64,000 nucleotides of DNA from Methylovirgula sp963708155 (GCA_963708155.1 OY970183.1:1612001-1676000); one strand, 5' to 3'; counted from the first letter of the stretch, positions 39,145 to 48,989 are shown. Numbers and translations are program-made. The notes: a model not told the origin generated them from the letters alone.

Positions 39145-41153
39145 TCAGCTCACGGTTCCATGCCCCGCCGCGGCCCGCGCCGCCTGCACGATCGCATCCA
39201 CCGTGATGCCGAAGAATTTGTAGAGATCGCCGGCGGGAGCGCTGGCGCCGAAATCGCTCATGCCGATGAAGAAATCCTGCGGCTCCAGCACCGCATCCCA
39301 GCCCTGCCGCACAGCCGCTTCGATGCCGATGCGCGGCGCTTGGCCGAGCACCGCGGCGCGATAGCCCGGCTCCTGCTCGGCGAAGAGTTCGAAACAGGGG
39401 ATCGAAACCACCGCCGCCTTGATGTTCTGCCGTGCAAGCTCATCCGCCGCCGTGACCGCGAGCGAGACCTCCGAGCCCGTGGCAAGCAGCGTGACATCGC
39501 GTTCGCCCGGCGCCTCGCGCAGGACATAGGCGCCGAGCGCCGAGAGGTTTTCGGCCCGATGCGTGGTGCGCACGATGGGCAGGTTCTGCCGCGACAGCGC
39601 CAGCACGGACGGCGCGTGCTTGAGCTGCAGCGCCAGTTCCCAGGCTTCCGCCGTCTCGACCGCGTCGGCGGGGCGGAAAACATGAAGATGCGGGATCGCC
39701 CGCAGCGAGGCGAGAGTCTCGACCGGCTGATGCGTTGGGCCGTCCTCGCCAAGGCCGATGGAATCATGCGTCAGCACGTAGATGACGCGCTGATGCATCA
39801 GCGCCGAGAGGCGGATCGCCGGGCGCGCATAATCGGCGAAAACCAGGAACGTGCCGCCATAGGGAATGAAGCCGCCATGCAGCGCGAGGCCGTTCAGCGC
39901 CGCCGCCATCCCGAACTCGCGGATGCCGTAGTTGATATAGCGGCCGGAGAAATCCAGCGGCGTCACGGCCTGCATGCCGGCGGCTTTGGTATTGTTCGAG
40001 CCGGTGAGGTCGGCCGAGCCGCCGATGAGGTTGGTCTGGATCTTCGCCAGCGCGTCGAGCGTCTTCTGCGACGAGATACGCGTCGCCTGCGCCGCATTGG
40101 CGCCGCTCGCGGCGCGCTTGAATTCTGCGATCGTCTCCGAAGTGCCGGGCTCGATGTTCCGGCAATCTCGCTATCGAAGCGCGTCGCGACCTCGCCCAGA
40201 TGGCGCGCCTTCCAAGCCTCACGTGCGGCCTTGCCCCGCGCGCCGGCTCGCGCGCCACGCGGCGAGAATGGGCATGCCGGAATGTCGAAGGCCGGCGCGG
40301 TCCAGCCAAGTTTTTCGCGTGCCGCCGCAACTTCGGGCGCGCCCAGCGCCGCGCCATGCACGCTATGCGTCCCGGCCTTGTTCGGCGCCCCGAAGCCGAT
40401 CTGCGTCTTGCAGGCGATCAGCACCGGCCTGTCGGAATTTTGCGCCTTGCTCAGCGCCGCGGCGATCTCCTGCGGATCGTGACCGTCAATGTGCCAGGCG
40501 TCCCAGCCTGCGGCCTTGAACCGGGCCACCTGATCGGTCGAATCGGACAGGCTCACCGCGCCGTCGATCGTGATGTTGTTGTTGTCCCAGAGTACGATGA
40601 GCTTTCCGAGCTTCAAGTGGCCCGCGAGCGTGATCGCCTCCTGGCTCACGCCCTCCATCAAGCAGCCGTCGCCGGCGATGACATAAGTGCGATGATCGAC
40701 GAACTCGCCGCCGTAGCGTGCGGCGAGCAGCTTCTCCGCGATTGCCATGCCGACGGCGGTGGCGAGACCCTGGCCGAGCGGCCCGGTGGTCGTCTCGACG
40801 CCCGGGGTATGGCCATATTCCGGATGGCCCGGCGTCTTCGAGCCGAGCTGGCGGAAGCGCTTGATCTCCTCGATCGTCATTTCCGGATAGCCGGTGAGAT
40901 AGAGCAGCGCATAGAGCAGCATCGAGCCGTGCCCGGCCGAGAGCACGAAACGGTCGCGGTCGGGCCACGCCGGATCGGCGGCATCGAATTTGAGGAATTG
41001 CGTGAAGAGAATTGTTGCGACATCGGCCATGCCCATCGGCATGCCCGGATGGCCGGAATTGGCCGCCTCGACTGCGTCGATCGCGAGGAAGCGGATCGCA
41101 TTGGCGAGCTGGTCGTGAGTGACGCCAGCTTCAGCCTTGGCGAGCACGTTCAT
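39145..41153 (-). CDS. cbbT: transketolase of the Calvin cycle (frame broken)
   Basis: About 669 aa. Transfers two-carbon units using thiamine diphosphate in RuBP regeneration. N-terminal half: AANSGHPGMPMGMADVA, TTTGPLGQGLATAVGMAIAEK, GDGCLMEGVSQEA and WDNNNITIDG. C-terminal half: IGGSADLTGSN-like, YINYGIREFGMAAALNG and DSIGLGEDGPTHQPVE. The main break is at 40150-40165 (after RFDSEIA). A further pair of compensating shifts seems to garble about ten codons at 40244-40281. Start ATG 41153; it follows cbbP by 11 bp. Confidence 0.9.
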
Positions 41154-41164
41154 CGAATTCTCCT

Positions 41165-42041
41165 TCACAGCGCGCGCCGGGCGCGTTCGACAAGTTGCAG
41201 AATGATCGGCGTCAAGATGAGCTGCATGGCAAGGTCGAGCTTGCCGCCGCCGATGACGATGGAATTCGCCCGCGACATGAAACTTCCCTGAAGCATCGAG
41301 AGCAGATAGGAAAAATCGATGCCGCGCCGGATTCTTGAAACGGATGATGACCATCGATTCGTCCGAGGTCGGAATCCAGCGTGCGGCGAAGGGGTTCGAC
41401 GTATCGACCGTCGGCACGCGCTGGAAGTTGATGTCCGTCTCGGTGAATTGCGGGCAAATGTAATTCACGTAGTCGGGCATCCGCCGCAAAATCGTGTCGG
41501 TGACGGCTTCCTGCGAATAGCCGCGCGCCGCCTTGTCGCGATGGATTTTCTGCACCCATTCGAGATTGATGACCGGCACGACGCCAATCTTGAGGTCGGC
41601 ATAGCGCGCGACATTCACCTTGTCGGTGACGATCGCGCCATGCAGACCTTCATAGAACAGGACCTCGGATTTCTCCGGCAGCGGCCCCCAATCGGTGAAC
41701 CTCCCGGACTTACCGCTGTAATGCTCGGCCTCGGCATCGTCATGAATGTAGTGGCGCGTCTTGGCCTGGCCGGTCGCGGCATAGGTGCGGAACACGGTTT
41801 CGAGTTCGTCCAGCAGATTGGCGCTCGGGCCAAAATGGCTGAAATGCATGTTGCCGCGCTTTTCCTCCTCCGTCATCACGTAGCGCATTTCGTCGCGATC
41901 GTAGCGATGGAAGGCGTCGCCTTCGACAAAGGCCGCTGCGATCTCCTCGCGCCGGAAGATGTGCTCGAAGGTTCGCCGCACGGAGGTCGTGCCGGCGCCC
42001 GAGGAGCCCGTGACCGAGATGATGGGATGCTTGGCCGACAT
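41165..42041 (-). CDS. cbbP: phosphoribulokinase (frame broken once)
   Basis: About 291 aa. Makes ribulose 1,5-bisphosphate, the RuBisCO substrate. P-loop SVTGSSGAGTTSVRRTFEHIF, then the proteobacterial PRK block EVLFYEGLHGAIVTDKVNVARYADLKIGVVPVINLEW. One extra base at about 41320-41332 shifts the frame after RFKNP; the true C-terminus continues GIDFSYLLSMLQGSFMSRAN and ends VERARRAL at the TGA 41167-41165. Without repair the frame would run on into cbbT, which is clearly artificial. Confidence 0.92.
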
Positions 42042-42063
42042 CGCCCCTCGCTGCAGAATCGCA

Positions 42064-43108
42064 TCAGGCCGCGGCGGCCGAAAAGCGGCGAATGTTCCGC
42101 GGAGAATTGCGGATCGGTGTGGTAGCGCGTGACGAGATGGACGACGTCCGCCGAACCGAAGACGAAGGGCGTGCGTGCATGAACATCGGTGGGCACGACA
42201 TCGAGGATGCGGAGCGCGCAATCCGTCGCAGAGCCGCCCGCATACTCGATGATGAGGCCGATCGGATTGGCTTCATAGACGAGGCGCAGCCGGCCGGCGC
42301 TGTAGCCCTGACGCAGATCGCCGGGGTAGAGGAAGACGCCGCCGCGCGCCAGAATGCGATAGGCTTCGGCGACCAGCGAGGCGACCCAGCGCATGTTCTG
42401 ATCCTGCCCGAGCGGGCCTTCACTGCCCTTGACGCAATCGTCGACGAAGGCGCGCACCGATGGCGCCCAATGCCGGTAGTTCGAGGCATTGATCGCATAT
42501 TCCTTCGATTTCGACGGAATGTCGGCGCGCTCTTGCGTGCGCACGAAAGCGCCGATCCGGCGGTCGAGGATGAAAATCTGCGTCGCGCCCTGCGCGGCGA
42601 GGACGATCGCGGTTTGCGGCCCATAGATTACGAAGCCCGCGGCCAATTGATTGCGGCCCTGTTGCAGAAAATGCGCCTTCGGGTCGCTCCGTTCGGGCAG
42701 CAGCGGCAGGACCGAGAAGATCGTGCCGATGGTGACGTTGGCGTTGATGTTGGAGGAGCCATCGAGCGGGTCCATAGCGACGGCGAGCGACGCCTCGGGA
42801 TCGAGCACCAGCGGTTCGTCCAGCTCCTCTGAAAGCACGACCGAAACCGGAGCGCGCCGCAGCGCATTGATGAAAAGCTCGTTGCCGATGACGTCGAGCT
42901 TCTTCTGCGCGTCGCCACCCGCATTGACATCGCCGACCGCGGCGCCGATGTCGCCGTTCAAAGTGCCGAGCGCGATGACATCGGCCATCTCGATCGCGGC
43001 ATTGGCGATCTCATGGATGAGCGCGGCAATCTGCGCGAAGGCGGCATCGCGCGCGGTCAATTGCTGCAAGACATCTCCCAAATGATTGCTGTGCGCGACT
43101 TTGAGCAT
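42064..43108 (-). CDS. cbbF: fructose-1,6-bisphosphatase class I (3' end uncertain)
   Basis: About 347 aa from ATG 43108 (GTG 43114 possible). First gene of the cbb operon; dephosphorylates FBP (in many cbb operons also sedoheptulose bisphosphate). Metal-site motif DPLDGSSNINANVTIGTIFSV, and AGGVFLYPGD-like and YEANPIGLIIEYAGGSATD blocks are clear. In the raw frame the protein runs past EHSPLFGRRG and overlaps cbbP by 166 bp, ending at 41876. The family normally stops about here, so a one-base error near 42064-42085 is likely and the end is set at TGA 42064. Confidence 0.88.
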
Positions 43109-43224
43109 GTCCACCCTGTGTGCTCGTTTTTAACTGGAGCCTTATGGCCCGAAGTCAGCCCGGATGGGGCAAAAGAAAACTGATCCATATTGAGATAGCA
43201 CCAAAAAAAATCTAATAATAGGGG
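43109..43224. promoter_or_regulatory. cbbR-cbbF divergent promoter region
   Basis: 116 bp between the divergent cbbR and cbb operon, the position where CbbR binds in other autotrophs. It is locally A/T-rich near cbbR (AAAAAAAATCTAATAATAGG). LysR-type T-N11-A half-sites can be drawn (for example around TGATCCATATTGAGATAG), but no strong dyad stands out, so the operator is inferred from position, not from sequence. Confidence 0.5.
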
Positions 43225-44169
43225 ATGAAGCGCGTCACGATTAAGCAGCTTGAGAGCGTCCGCGCGGTCGCCGAGGCCGGAACCATCGTCAAGGCCGCCG
43301 ACAAGCTTAACGTCACTCCGGCGGCGCTGACCTCGCGCATTCAATTGCTGGAAGAGGATGCCGGCATCGCGCTGTTCGACCGCGCCAACGGCCGCCTGCG
43401 GCTGACTGTCGCCGGAGAAGAGGTGGTCGGCGCCGCCCATCGTGTCGAACGCATCTTAAGCGACCTCGACGTGGCGCTTGGCGCGATGCGGGGGTTTCAC
43501 ACCGGTCGCATCAGCGTCGGCATCGTCTCGACCGCGAAATATATCGCGCCGCGGCTAGTCGCCGCCTTCGCCCGCCGCAACCCGCGCATCGAAGTGGCCG
43601 TCTCGGTCGGCAACCGCTCCGAAATGGTCAACCAGTTGCGCGACTATAAGATTGACGTCTGCCTGATGGGCCGCCCGCCCGCCGACTTCCCGGTCGAGAG
43701 TGTGAGCATCGGGGAGCATCCGCAGGTCATCGTCGCCGAGCCCGAACATCCGCTGGCGCGGCGGCGCAATATCGACAAGGCCGAGCTGGCGCAGGAGAAT
43801 TTTATCATCCGCGAGGAAGGCTCCGGCACCCGCGCGGTCTTCGATTATTTCTTTTCCGACGTGCCGGTGCGCCACCCGACGGTCAACATCGAGATCGGCT
43901 CGAACGAGACGATCAAGCAGGCGGTGATGGCCGGACTCGGACTGGCGCTCCTCTCCGCTCATACGATCGAGGCGGAAGTCGCCAGCGGTCGTCTCATTAT
44001 CCTCGATGTCGCCGGGCTGCCGCTTCTGCGGCACTGGTTCATTGTCCGCCGCGCTGACCGCACGCCAAGCGCTCTAGCTCAGGCGATGTGGGATTTTTCC
44101 CTCATGGAAGCGCCGAAGCTGATGCCGAAGATCAATGGGGTTGAAACTGCGGCGCGCCCGATGCGCTAG
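43225..44169 (+). CDS. cbbR: LysR-type regulator of the cbb operon (CbbR)
   Basis: 314 aa. N-terminal helix-turn-helix: LESVRAVAEAGTIVKAADKLNVTPAALTSRIQLLEEDAGIALFDR. The C-terminal LysR substrate domain includes GRISVGIVSTAKYIAPRLVAAFARRNP and GSNETIKQAVMAGLGLALLS, the standard CbbR pattern. In characterised autotrophs CbbR activates the divergent cbb genes in response to Calvin-cycle metabolites. The intact frame contrasts with the damaged operon. The 3' end overlaps the next (convergent) gene by 4 bp. Confidence 0.93.
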   Translation: MKRVTIKQLESVRAVAEAGTIVKAADKLNVTPAALTSRIQLLEEDAGIALFDRANGRLRLTVAGEEVVGAAHRVERILSDLDVALGAMRGFHTGRISVGIVSTAKYIAPRLVAAFARRNPRIEVAVSVGNRSEMVNQLRDYKIDVCLMGRPPADFPVESVSIGEHPQVIVAEPEHPLARRRNIDKAELAQENFIIREEGSGTRAVFDYFFSDVPVRHPTVNIEIGSNETIKQAVMAGLGLALLSAHTIEAEVASGRLIILDVAGLPLLRHWFIVRRADRTPSALAQAMWDFSLMEAPKLMPKINGVETAARPMR

Positions 44170-44918
44170 CTCGCCGCCTGAAACCGCGTCTGCGGCTGGC
44201 CGACGAAATTATAGGCGCCGATATGGGTCAGTTTGCCCTCGGTATCGAGCCAGATCTTGCCGCCGATGTCGCGCCATTTCTGGCAGAAGCCGAAGTCCTC
44301 GCTGACATAGGTCTTGGTCTCGGGGTCGATGGCGCATTCGAACAGCGCGTAGCTTTCGCCGCCCTTGGCGTTGCTATAGGCGTGAACGCCGGCATAGCGT
44401 GTGTCGGGATAGGCGGCGATCATCTTCTCGACCGTCTGGCGCTTGAGCATCATGAAGCCGCCGCCGCAATAGATGCCGGTCGCGAAACGGCCCTGGCGCT
44501 CGATCTCATTGCCGGTGCAGAGCGTACCGACATAAAGCAGCGGGGCGCTCTGCAAGGTCTCGCCGGTGGTCAACCGCCGCATCGCCGCGGCGCTCCAGTC
44601 GATCACCTTCAGCGGATACATGCCGGCGACGAAATCCTGATCGAAGGCGAGCATGTCGTAGACCTGCTGCGGATCGAAGCAGATATCGGCATCGATGAAG
44701 AGGATATGAGTGGCCGGTGAGTTGAGAAACTGCGTCAGCAGCGTGTTGCGGCTGCGGGTGATGAGCGAATCGTGGCCGAGCAATGCCAGCATCGCGTCGA
44801 AGCCCGTCTGCCCGGCGAACTGAATGAGGCTGATCACCGATTGCATGTAATGTTGCGAGACGAGACCGCCGAAACAGGGAGTCGCGATGAACAGCAGCGG
44901 GCGGTACGGCGTCGTCAT
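44166..44918 (-). CDS. glycosyltransferase-like protein
   Basis: 250 aa from ATG 44918 (the frame is open to 45071, but homology-like sequence begins MTTPYRPLLFIATPCFGG). The segment SLITRSRNTLLTQFLNSPATHILFIDADICFD contains a DxD-type sugar-nucleotide site, followed by GMYPLK and CGGGFMMLKRQT. This resembles Anp1/GT-A-like families in alphaproteobacteria. No partner gene points to a substrate. Confidence 0.65.
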   Translation of the reverse strand: MTTPYRPLLFIATPCFGGLVSQHYMQSVISLIQFAGQTGFDAMLALLGHDSLITRSRNTLLTQFLNSPATHILFIDADICFDPQQVYDMLAFDQDFVAGMYPLKVIDWSAAAMRRLTTGETLQSAPLLYVGTLCTGNEIERQGRFATGIYCGGGFMMLKRQTVEKMIAAYPDTRYAGVHAYSNAKGGESYALFECAIDPETKTYVSEDFGFCQKWRDIGGKIWLDTEGKLTHIGAYNFVGQPQTRFQAAS

Positions 44919-45136
44919 GGCGGCCTCGGGCGCATCTGAAGAGAATCGCCCCGCATCCTGCGGGCGCCCCTGCCGAAAGGCAATGGCGCGGCCTTCTGCC
45001 AATTCAGCTTCGCGCCAGCTTTGCCCCGGCGGCCGGGCTCGCTTCTTGGGCGCGCTCCCGTGAAGCGGCACGGTTCTAATCTTTTGGCCGAATCGAATTT
45101 ATCCGAAAGCCGCGTCGCACTTTTCGGTCCGATGCT

Positions 45137-46387
45137 TTATCCCGCGATCCGTAGCCCCGGCGCGGTGCTGTCGCGCCGCCGCAGTTCGGCCTCACGCTGG
45201 AGGATATATTCGCGCGTCAGCGGCACGGTCTCGACCTTCTTGGCGAGCTGGATCTGGAACACGACCTCGCCGGTGTAGCGGAAGGCGCATTCCGAGGCGG
45301 CGAGATAATATTCCCACATCCGGCAGAAGCGCTCGTCGTAGAGCGCCAGAGCCTCGCCGCGGCGGTCGAGGAATCGCGCACGCCACGCCTTCAGCGTCTC
45401 GGCATAATGCAGCCGCAGCACTTCGAGATCGGTCACGTAGAGGCCGGCGCGCTCGATCGACGGCATCACCGTCGAGAGTGCCGGAATATAGCCGCCGGGG
45501 AAGATGTATTTGTCGATCCAGGGATCAGGCTCGTACTGAACGCGGGACGTGCCAATCGTATGGATCAAGGCCACGCCATCGGGATTGAGCAGTTTGGCGA
45601 CCTGCTGGAAATAGGTATCGTAATATTCCGGTCCGACATGCTCGAACATGCCGACCGAGACGATCTTGTCGAAACGCTCGTCGATCTCGCGATAATCCTG
45701 GAGGCGGAACTCGATCGCGGTCTGCCGCGCCTCGGCCGCGCGGTCGCGCGCAAAGGAGAGTTGCTCGCGCGACAGGGTAATCCCCGTCACCCTGGCGCCG
45801 CAGATGCGAGCGAGATACAGCGCCATGCCGCCCCAGCCGCAGCCGATGTCGAGAACGCGCTCGCCGGGCTCGATCATCAGCTTGGCCGCGATATGCCGCT
45901 TCTTGGCGAGCTGTGCGTCGTCGAGCGTCGCTTCCGGATTTTCGAAATAGGCGCAGGAATATTGCAGGTCGGTGTCGAGGAAAAGTTGGTAGAGCCTGCG
46001 GTCGAGATCATAATGATGCGCGACGTTGCGGCGGGCGCGGACGGAATTATTGCCCTTCAGAAGATGTTGCAGGCGGCCATGCCAGACTGTCAGCGCCTGC
46101 AGCCACCACAAGCGTTCCAGATTGTCGATATTGCGGCAAATGACGGCAAGGACATCATAAATCGAGCCATTCTCGACGGCGACGCGGCCGTCCATGAAGA
46201 GCTCGCCGAAACGCAACGTCGGGTGAGAAAGAACCGCGGCAAGCGCGGTCTTGTCGGCAAACCGCAGGCGCGGTGCCTGCCCGCTGCCATCGCCGACACG
46301 GAAACGAGCGCCTGAAGCCGTTTCTATTTCCAGAGAACCCGTCTTGATGATGGCGGCGACAAACCGCCGGAAGATCCTTTCCATCAC
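45137..46387 (-). CDS. cfa: cyclopropane-fatty-acyl-phospholipid synthase
   Basis: 416 aa SAM-dependent enzyme that adds a methylene bridge to unsaturated membrane acyl chains. SAM site VLDIGCGWGGMALYLA; VGMFEHVGPEYYDTYFQ; FDRDLQYSCAYF-type block (FLDTDLQYSCAYFENPEATLDDAQ) and the C-terminal IFPGGYIPALSTV region are diagnostic. Start at ATG 46387 or 46384. The ~205-bp region upstream is shared with the divergent Gly/His-rich gene. Often stationary-phase or acid induced in other bacteria; not shown here. Confidence 0.94.
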   Translation of the reverse strand: MMERIFRRFVAAIIKTGSLEIETASGARFRVGDGSGQAPRLRFADKTALAAVLSHPTLRFGELFMDGRVAVENGSIYDVLAVICRNIDNLERLWWLQALTVWHGRLQHLLKGNNSVRARRNVAHHYDLDRRLYQLFLDTDLQYSCAYFENPEATLDDAQLAKKRHIAAKLMIEPGERVLDIGCGWGGMALYLARICGARVTGITLSREQLSFARDRAAEARQTAIEFRLQDYREIDERFDKIVSVGMFEHVGPEYYDTYFQQVAKLLNPDGVALIHTIGTSRVQYEPDPWIDKYIFPGGYIPALSTVMPSIERAGLYVTDLEVLRLHYAETLKAWRARFLDRRGEALALYDERFCRMWEYYLAASECAFRYTGEVVFQIQLAKKVETVPLTREYILQREAELRRRDSTAPGLRIAG

Positions 46388-46592
46388 GCACCTCGCCGCG
46401 CTTCGTGTGGGCGAACCCTGCGGTGCTAACCCGCGACGGGCGCGGCCTCACTTTTTCCCCTGTGCGCAAACGCACAAGGCGTGCGCATCACATAGAGCTT
46501 TTCCGGTGGTTGGGAACCTTCCGCCCCTTAGCGGTTTGCCGCTCTGACCATCTAAGCCAATACGCACCAATTTAAGAACTGGAGTTCGAAAG

Positions 46593-47258
46593 ATGCAAGG
46601 CTCTCGTTTCGCGCGCGCGCTCGTTTGTACTGCCGGGTTGCTGATCGCAGCGCCGGCCTTCGCCTTCGGCGGTGGACATGGCGGAGGGGGCGGACATGGC
46701 GGTGGCTTTGGCGGGGGCGGTTTTCACGGTGGTGGCTTCCACGGCGGCTTCAGCGGAGGTGGGCTCCACAGCGGCTTCAGCGGAGGCGGGCTCCACAGCG
46801 GCTACAGCGGAGGCGGGCTTCACAGCGCTTATGCCGGTGGCCCGCATGGCAGCTACAGCGGCGGCGGTTGGCACAACACCGGGGGCCAGTGGCACGGCGG
46901 GCATTGGCAGGGCGGACATTGGCACGGTGGTGGCTGGGGCTATCCAGTCTATGGCTGGGGCTACGGCTACCCTTACGATTTAGGCTACGATTATCCTGAC
47001 GACGATTGGTACTATAGCTATGACAATCCCGATTACGATTACAGCTACGATAATGGCTATGACTACGGCTATGGTCCTGGCGTCTATGCGCAGGACGGCT
47101 ACGGCGGTTATACGCCGGGACCGCAGGCTTCCGGCCAGCTCGGTGGATATTGCCGGACCCCGGTGAAGACCTGCCAGCTTTATAACGCCAGCATGGTTGG
47201 CGCCGACTGCTCGTGCCGAAACGGTGCGACGCGCGCTTACGGTCAGGTGGTGCCGTAA
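46593..47258 (+). CDS. Gly/His/Tyr-rich secreted repeat protein with 4-Cys tail
   Basis: 221 aa. Signal peptide (ARALVCTAGLLIAAPAFA) then a low-complexity mature part: Gly/His-rich blocks, three tandem GFSGGGLHS-type 9-mers, a WHGG region and a Tyr/Asp-rich region (YDYPDDDWYY, then NPDYDYSYDNGYDYGYG). The last ~40 residues are ordinary in composition and hold four cysteines in YC-x6-C-x11-C-x-C. The same tail pattern occurs in the protein at 48454. Probably exported; His clusters could bind metal, but this is speculation. RBS GGAG lies nine bases before the ATG. Confidence 0.75.
   Translation: MQGSRFARALVCTAGLLIAAPAFAFGGGHGGGGGHGGGFGGGGFHGGGFHGGFSGGGLHSGFSGGGLHSGYSGGGLHSAYAGGPHGSYSGGGWHNTGGQWHGGHWQGGHWHGGGWGYPVYGWGYGYPYDLGYDYPDDDWYYSYDNPDYDYSYDNGYDYGYGPGVYAQDGYGGYTPGPQASGQLGGYCRTPVKTCQLYNASMVGADCSCRNGATRAYGQVVP
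46746..46826 (+). repeat. three 27-bp in-frame tandem repeats
   Basis: Three near-identical 27-bp units in the Gly/His-rich gene (46746-46772, 46773-46799, 46800-46826), each encoding Gly-Phe/Tyr-Ser-Gly-Gly-Gly-Leu-His-Ser. The nucleotide identity, not only the protein identity, suggests recent expansion by slippage or unequal exchange. Confidence 0.9.
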
Positions 47259-47279
47259 CGACAGCGCTAAGGCCTCGCG

Positions 47280-48287
47280 TCAGAGGCCGTAGTGCTCGCG
47301 ATACCAGGCGACGAAACGGGGCACGCCTTCGTTCACCGAGGTCGCGGGCCGATAGCCGGTGAGCGCCTGCAAGAGATCAGTGTTCGCGAAGGTCGCGGGC
47401 ACGTCACCCATTTGCATCGCGAGCAGCTTGCGCTCGGCCTTCTTGCCCAGCGCCTGCTCCACCGCAGCGACGAAATCCTCAAGTTCGACCGGCCGCCCCG
47501 CGCCGATATTGACGACGCGCCAGGGCGCGACGGGCGACAGACTGTCCCCGACGATGCTGCCATGAGTGCTGCCGGGGGCCGGCGGGGCATTGTGCAGAAG
47601 CCGCAGCATGGCCTCGACGAGATCGTCGATATAGGTGAAATCGCGCCGCATCTTGCCGTGGTTGTAAAGTTCGATCGGCTGGCCGGCGAGAATGGCGGCG
47701 ACGAATTTGAACAGCGCCATATCCGGCCGTCCCCACGGACCATAGACGGTGAAGAAACGCAGCATGGTCGTTGGAACGCCGAAGAGATGCGCGTAGGAAT
47801 GCGCCATCTCCTCGTTGGCCTTTTTGCTCGCCGCATAGAGGGTCAGCGGATGGTCGGCTTGGTCGGTTTCAAAGAAGGGAATTTTGGCATTCGCCCCATA
47901 GACGGATGAGGTCGAGGCCATCAGCGCGTGTCTCGGCGGATTGGCGCGCATGAGTTCGAGAAGGTTGAAGGTGCCCACTAGATTGGCATCGACATAGGCG
48001 CGCGGGTTTTCGAGGCTGTAGCGCACGCCGGCTTGCGCCGCGAAATGATAGACAATGTCGAAGCCGTCGCCGTAAGCGCGCTGCAACTCGTCGAAGTCTT
48101 CCAGCATCAGCCGATGGCCGGTGAAAAGCCCATGCTGCGCGAGCTGCGCTTGGCGGGCGTCCTTCAGCGCGACGTCGTAATAGGGCGTGAATCCATCGAC
48201 ACCGACAACTTCGTCGCCGCGCTCGAGAAGCCGGCGCGCCATGTGGAAGCCGATGAAGCCCGCGGCGCCGGTAACGAGAACACGCAT
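47280..48287 (-). CDS. lpsL: UDP-glucuronate 4-epimerase (NAD-dependent sugar epimerase)
   Basis: 335 aa SDR-type epimerase. NAD site VTGAAGFIGFHMARRLLERG, catalytic Ser/Tyr/Lys in STSSVYGAN and LYAASKKANE, and FTVYGPWGRPDMALFKF are typical of UDP-glucuronate 4-epimerases, which make UDP-galacturonate for capsule or LPS. Complete and intact. Placed between two secreted Gly/His-rich protein genes. The gene symbol is by homology to the rhizobial lpsL type and less certain than the enzyme class. Confidence 0.88.
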   Translation of the reverse strand: MRVLVTGAAGFIGFHMARRLLERGDEVVGVDGFTPYYDVALKDARQAQLAQHGLFTGHRLMLEDFDELQRAYGDGFDIVYHFAAQAGVRYSLENPRAYVDANLVGTFNLLELMRANPPRHALMASTSSVYGANAKIPFFETDQADHPLTLYAASKKANEEMAHSYAHLFGVPTTMLRFFTVYGPWGRPDMALFKFVAAILAGQPIELYNHGKMRRDFTYIDDLVEAMLRLLHNAPPAPGSTHGSIVGDSLSPVAPWRVVNIGAGRPVELEDFVAAVEQALGKKAERKLLAMQMGDVPATFANTDLLQALTGYRPATSVNEGVPRFVAWYREHYGL

Positions 48288-48453
48288 TGTTGAATTAACC
48301 CCGCCTTAATGACGGCCGCAGGAAGCGCAACGGTTTGACCTACCGCAAAAGCCAAAACCGGGCATCGCCGTAACATTGCAATAACGAGGCTGTGCCCACC
48401 TTACCAATACTTTTTGGACGGCTGCGGCGAGCGATGGGGCAAAGGAGAATTCG

Positions 48454-48918
48454 ATGAAACGCATAGTCAGAGGATTGGCTGTCATGGCCCTCGCGTGCGG
48501 CCTGATGGGCGCGCAAGACGCAGCCTTCGCCCATGGTGGCGGTGGTTTTGGCGGCCACGGCGGCGGCTTCGGGGGCGGTTGGCACGGCGGCGGTGGCGGC
48601 TGGCATGGCGGCGGCGGCTGGCATGGCGGCGGCGGTTGGCACGGTGGCGGCTGGCACGGCGGGGGGTGGTATGGTGGCGGCTGGTACCCAGGCTGGGGCT
48701 GGGGCGCTTGGGGCTGGGGCTATCCGGGTTGGGACTATGGCTGGGATTATCCGTACTATGATTACCCCTATTCCTACGGCAACGATTATCCGCCGCCGCC
48801 GGAGCCGCTTTACTGCGTGACACGGGCGCATTTGTGCGCCTCGACGTCATCGCGGCCGCCGGGCGCGAGCTGCACCTGCGCTGGCGTCAGGGGCCATATC
48901 TCGGTCTTGCAGCGATAA
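48454..48918 (+). CDS. second Gly/His/Trp-rich secreted protein with 4-Cys tail
   Basis: 154 aa. Signal peptide (VMALACGLMGAQDAAFA), then GGGFGGHGGGFGGGWHGG and repeated WHGGGG units, a Trp/Tyr/Pro-rich segment (WGWGAWGWGYPGWDYGW), and a short normal tail with YC-x6-C-x11-C-x-C, the same cysteine spacing as the protein at 46593. The repeats differ in detail, so the two are diverged paralogues or share only the tail module. Located on the other side of lpsL. Function unknown. Confidence 0.75.
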   Translation: MKRIVRGLAVMALACGLMGAQDAAFAHGGGGFGGHGGGFGGGWHGGGGGWHGGGGWHGGGGWHGGGWHGGGWYGGGWYPGWGWGAWGWGYPGWDYGWDYPYYDYPYSYGNDYPPPPEPLYCVTRAHLCASTSSRPPGASCTCAGVRGHISVLQR

Positions 48919-48927
48919 GCATTTTCG

Positions 48928-48963
48928 AAGCGCCCGGCTCGGCAAGGAGCCGGGCGCTTTTCC
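48928..48963 (+). terminator. rho-independent terminator after the second Gly/His-rich gene
   Basis: Perfect 13-bp stem AAGCGCCCGGCTC / GAGCCGGGCGCTT with a 6-base loop, extended by a T run (TTTT), 9 bp after the stop at 48918. Isolates this gene from hemA. Confidence 0.88.
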
Positions 48964-48989
48964 CGGGTTGGTTCTAGGCTTCGAGCGCA

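Noticed and set aside
41876..42063. FBPase extension overlapping cbbP by 166 bp
   Set aside because: The extra residues are Arg/Ser/Pro-rich, which is typical of reading PRK in the wrong frame.
39963..42221. Single long frame joining phosphoribulokinase and transketolase, suggesting a fusion
   Set aside because: The junction lacks the conserved PRK C-terminus, which lies in another frame, and cbbT has its own ATG 11 bp after the PRK stop. A one-base error explains the apparent fusion.
46513..46536. GGAACC-N14-CGGTT as an EcfG (general stress) promoter for the Gly/His-rich gene
   Set aside because: The spacing is short and the -10 element is imperfect, so it cannot be told from chance.
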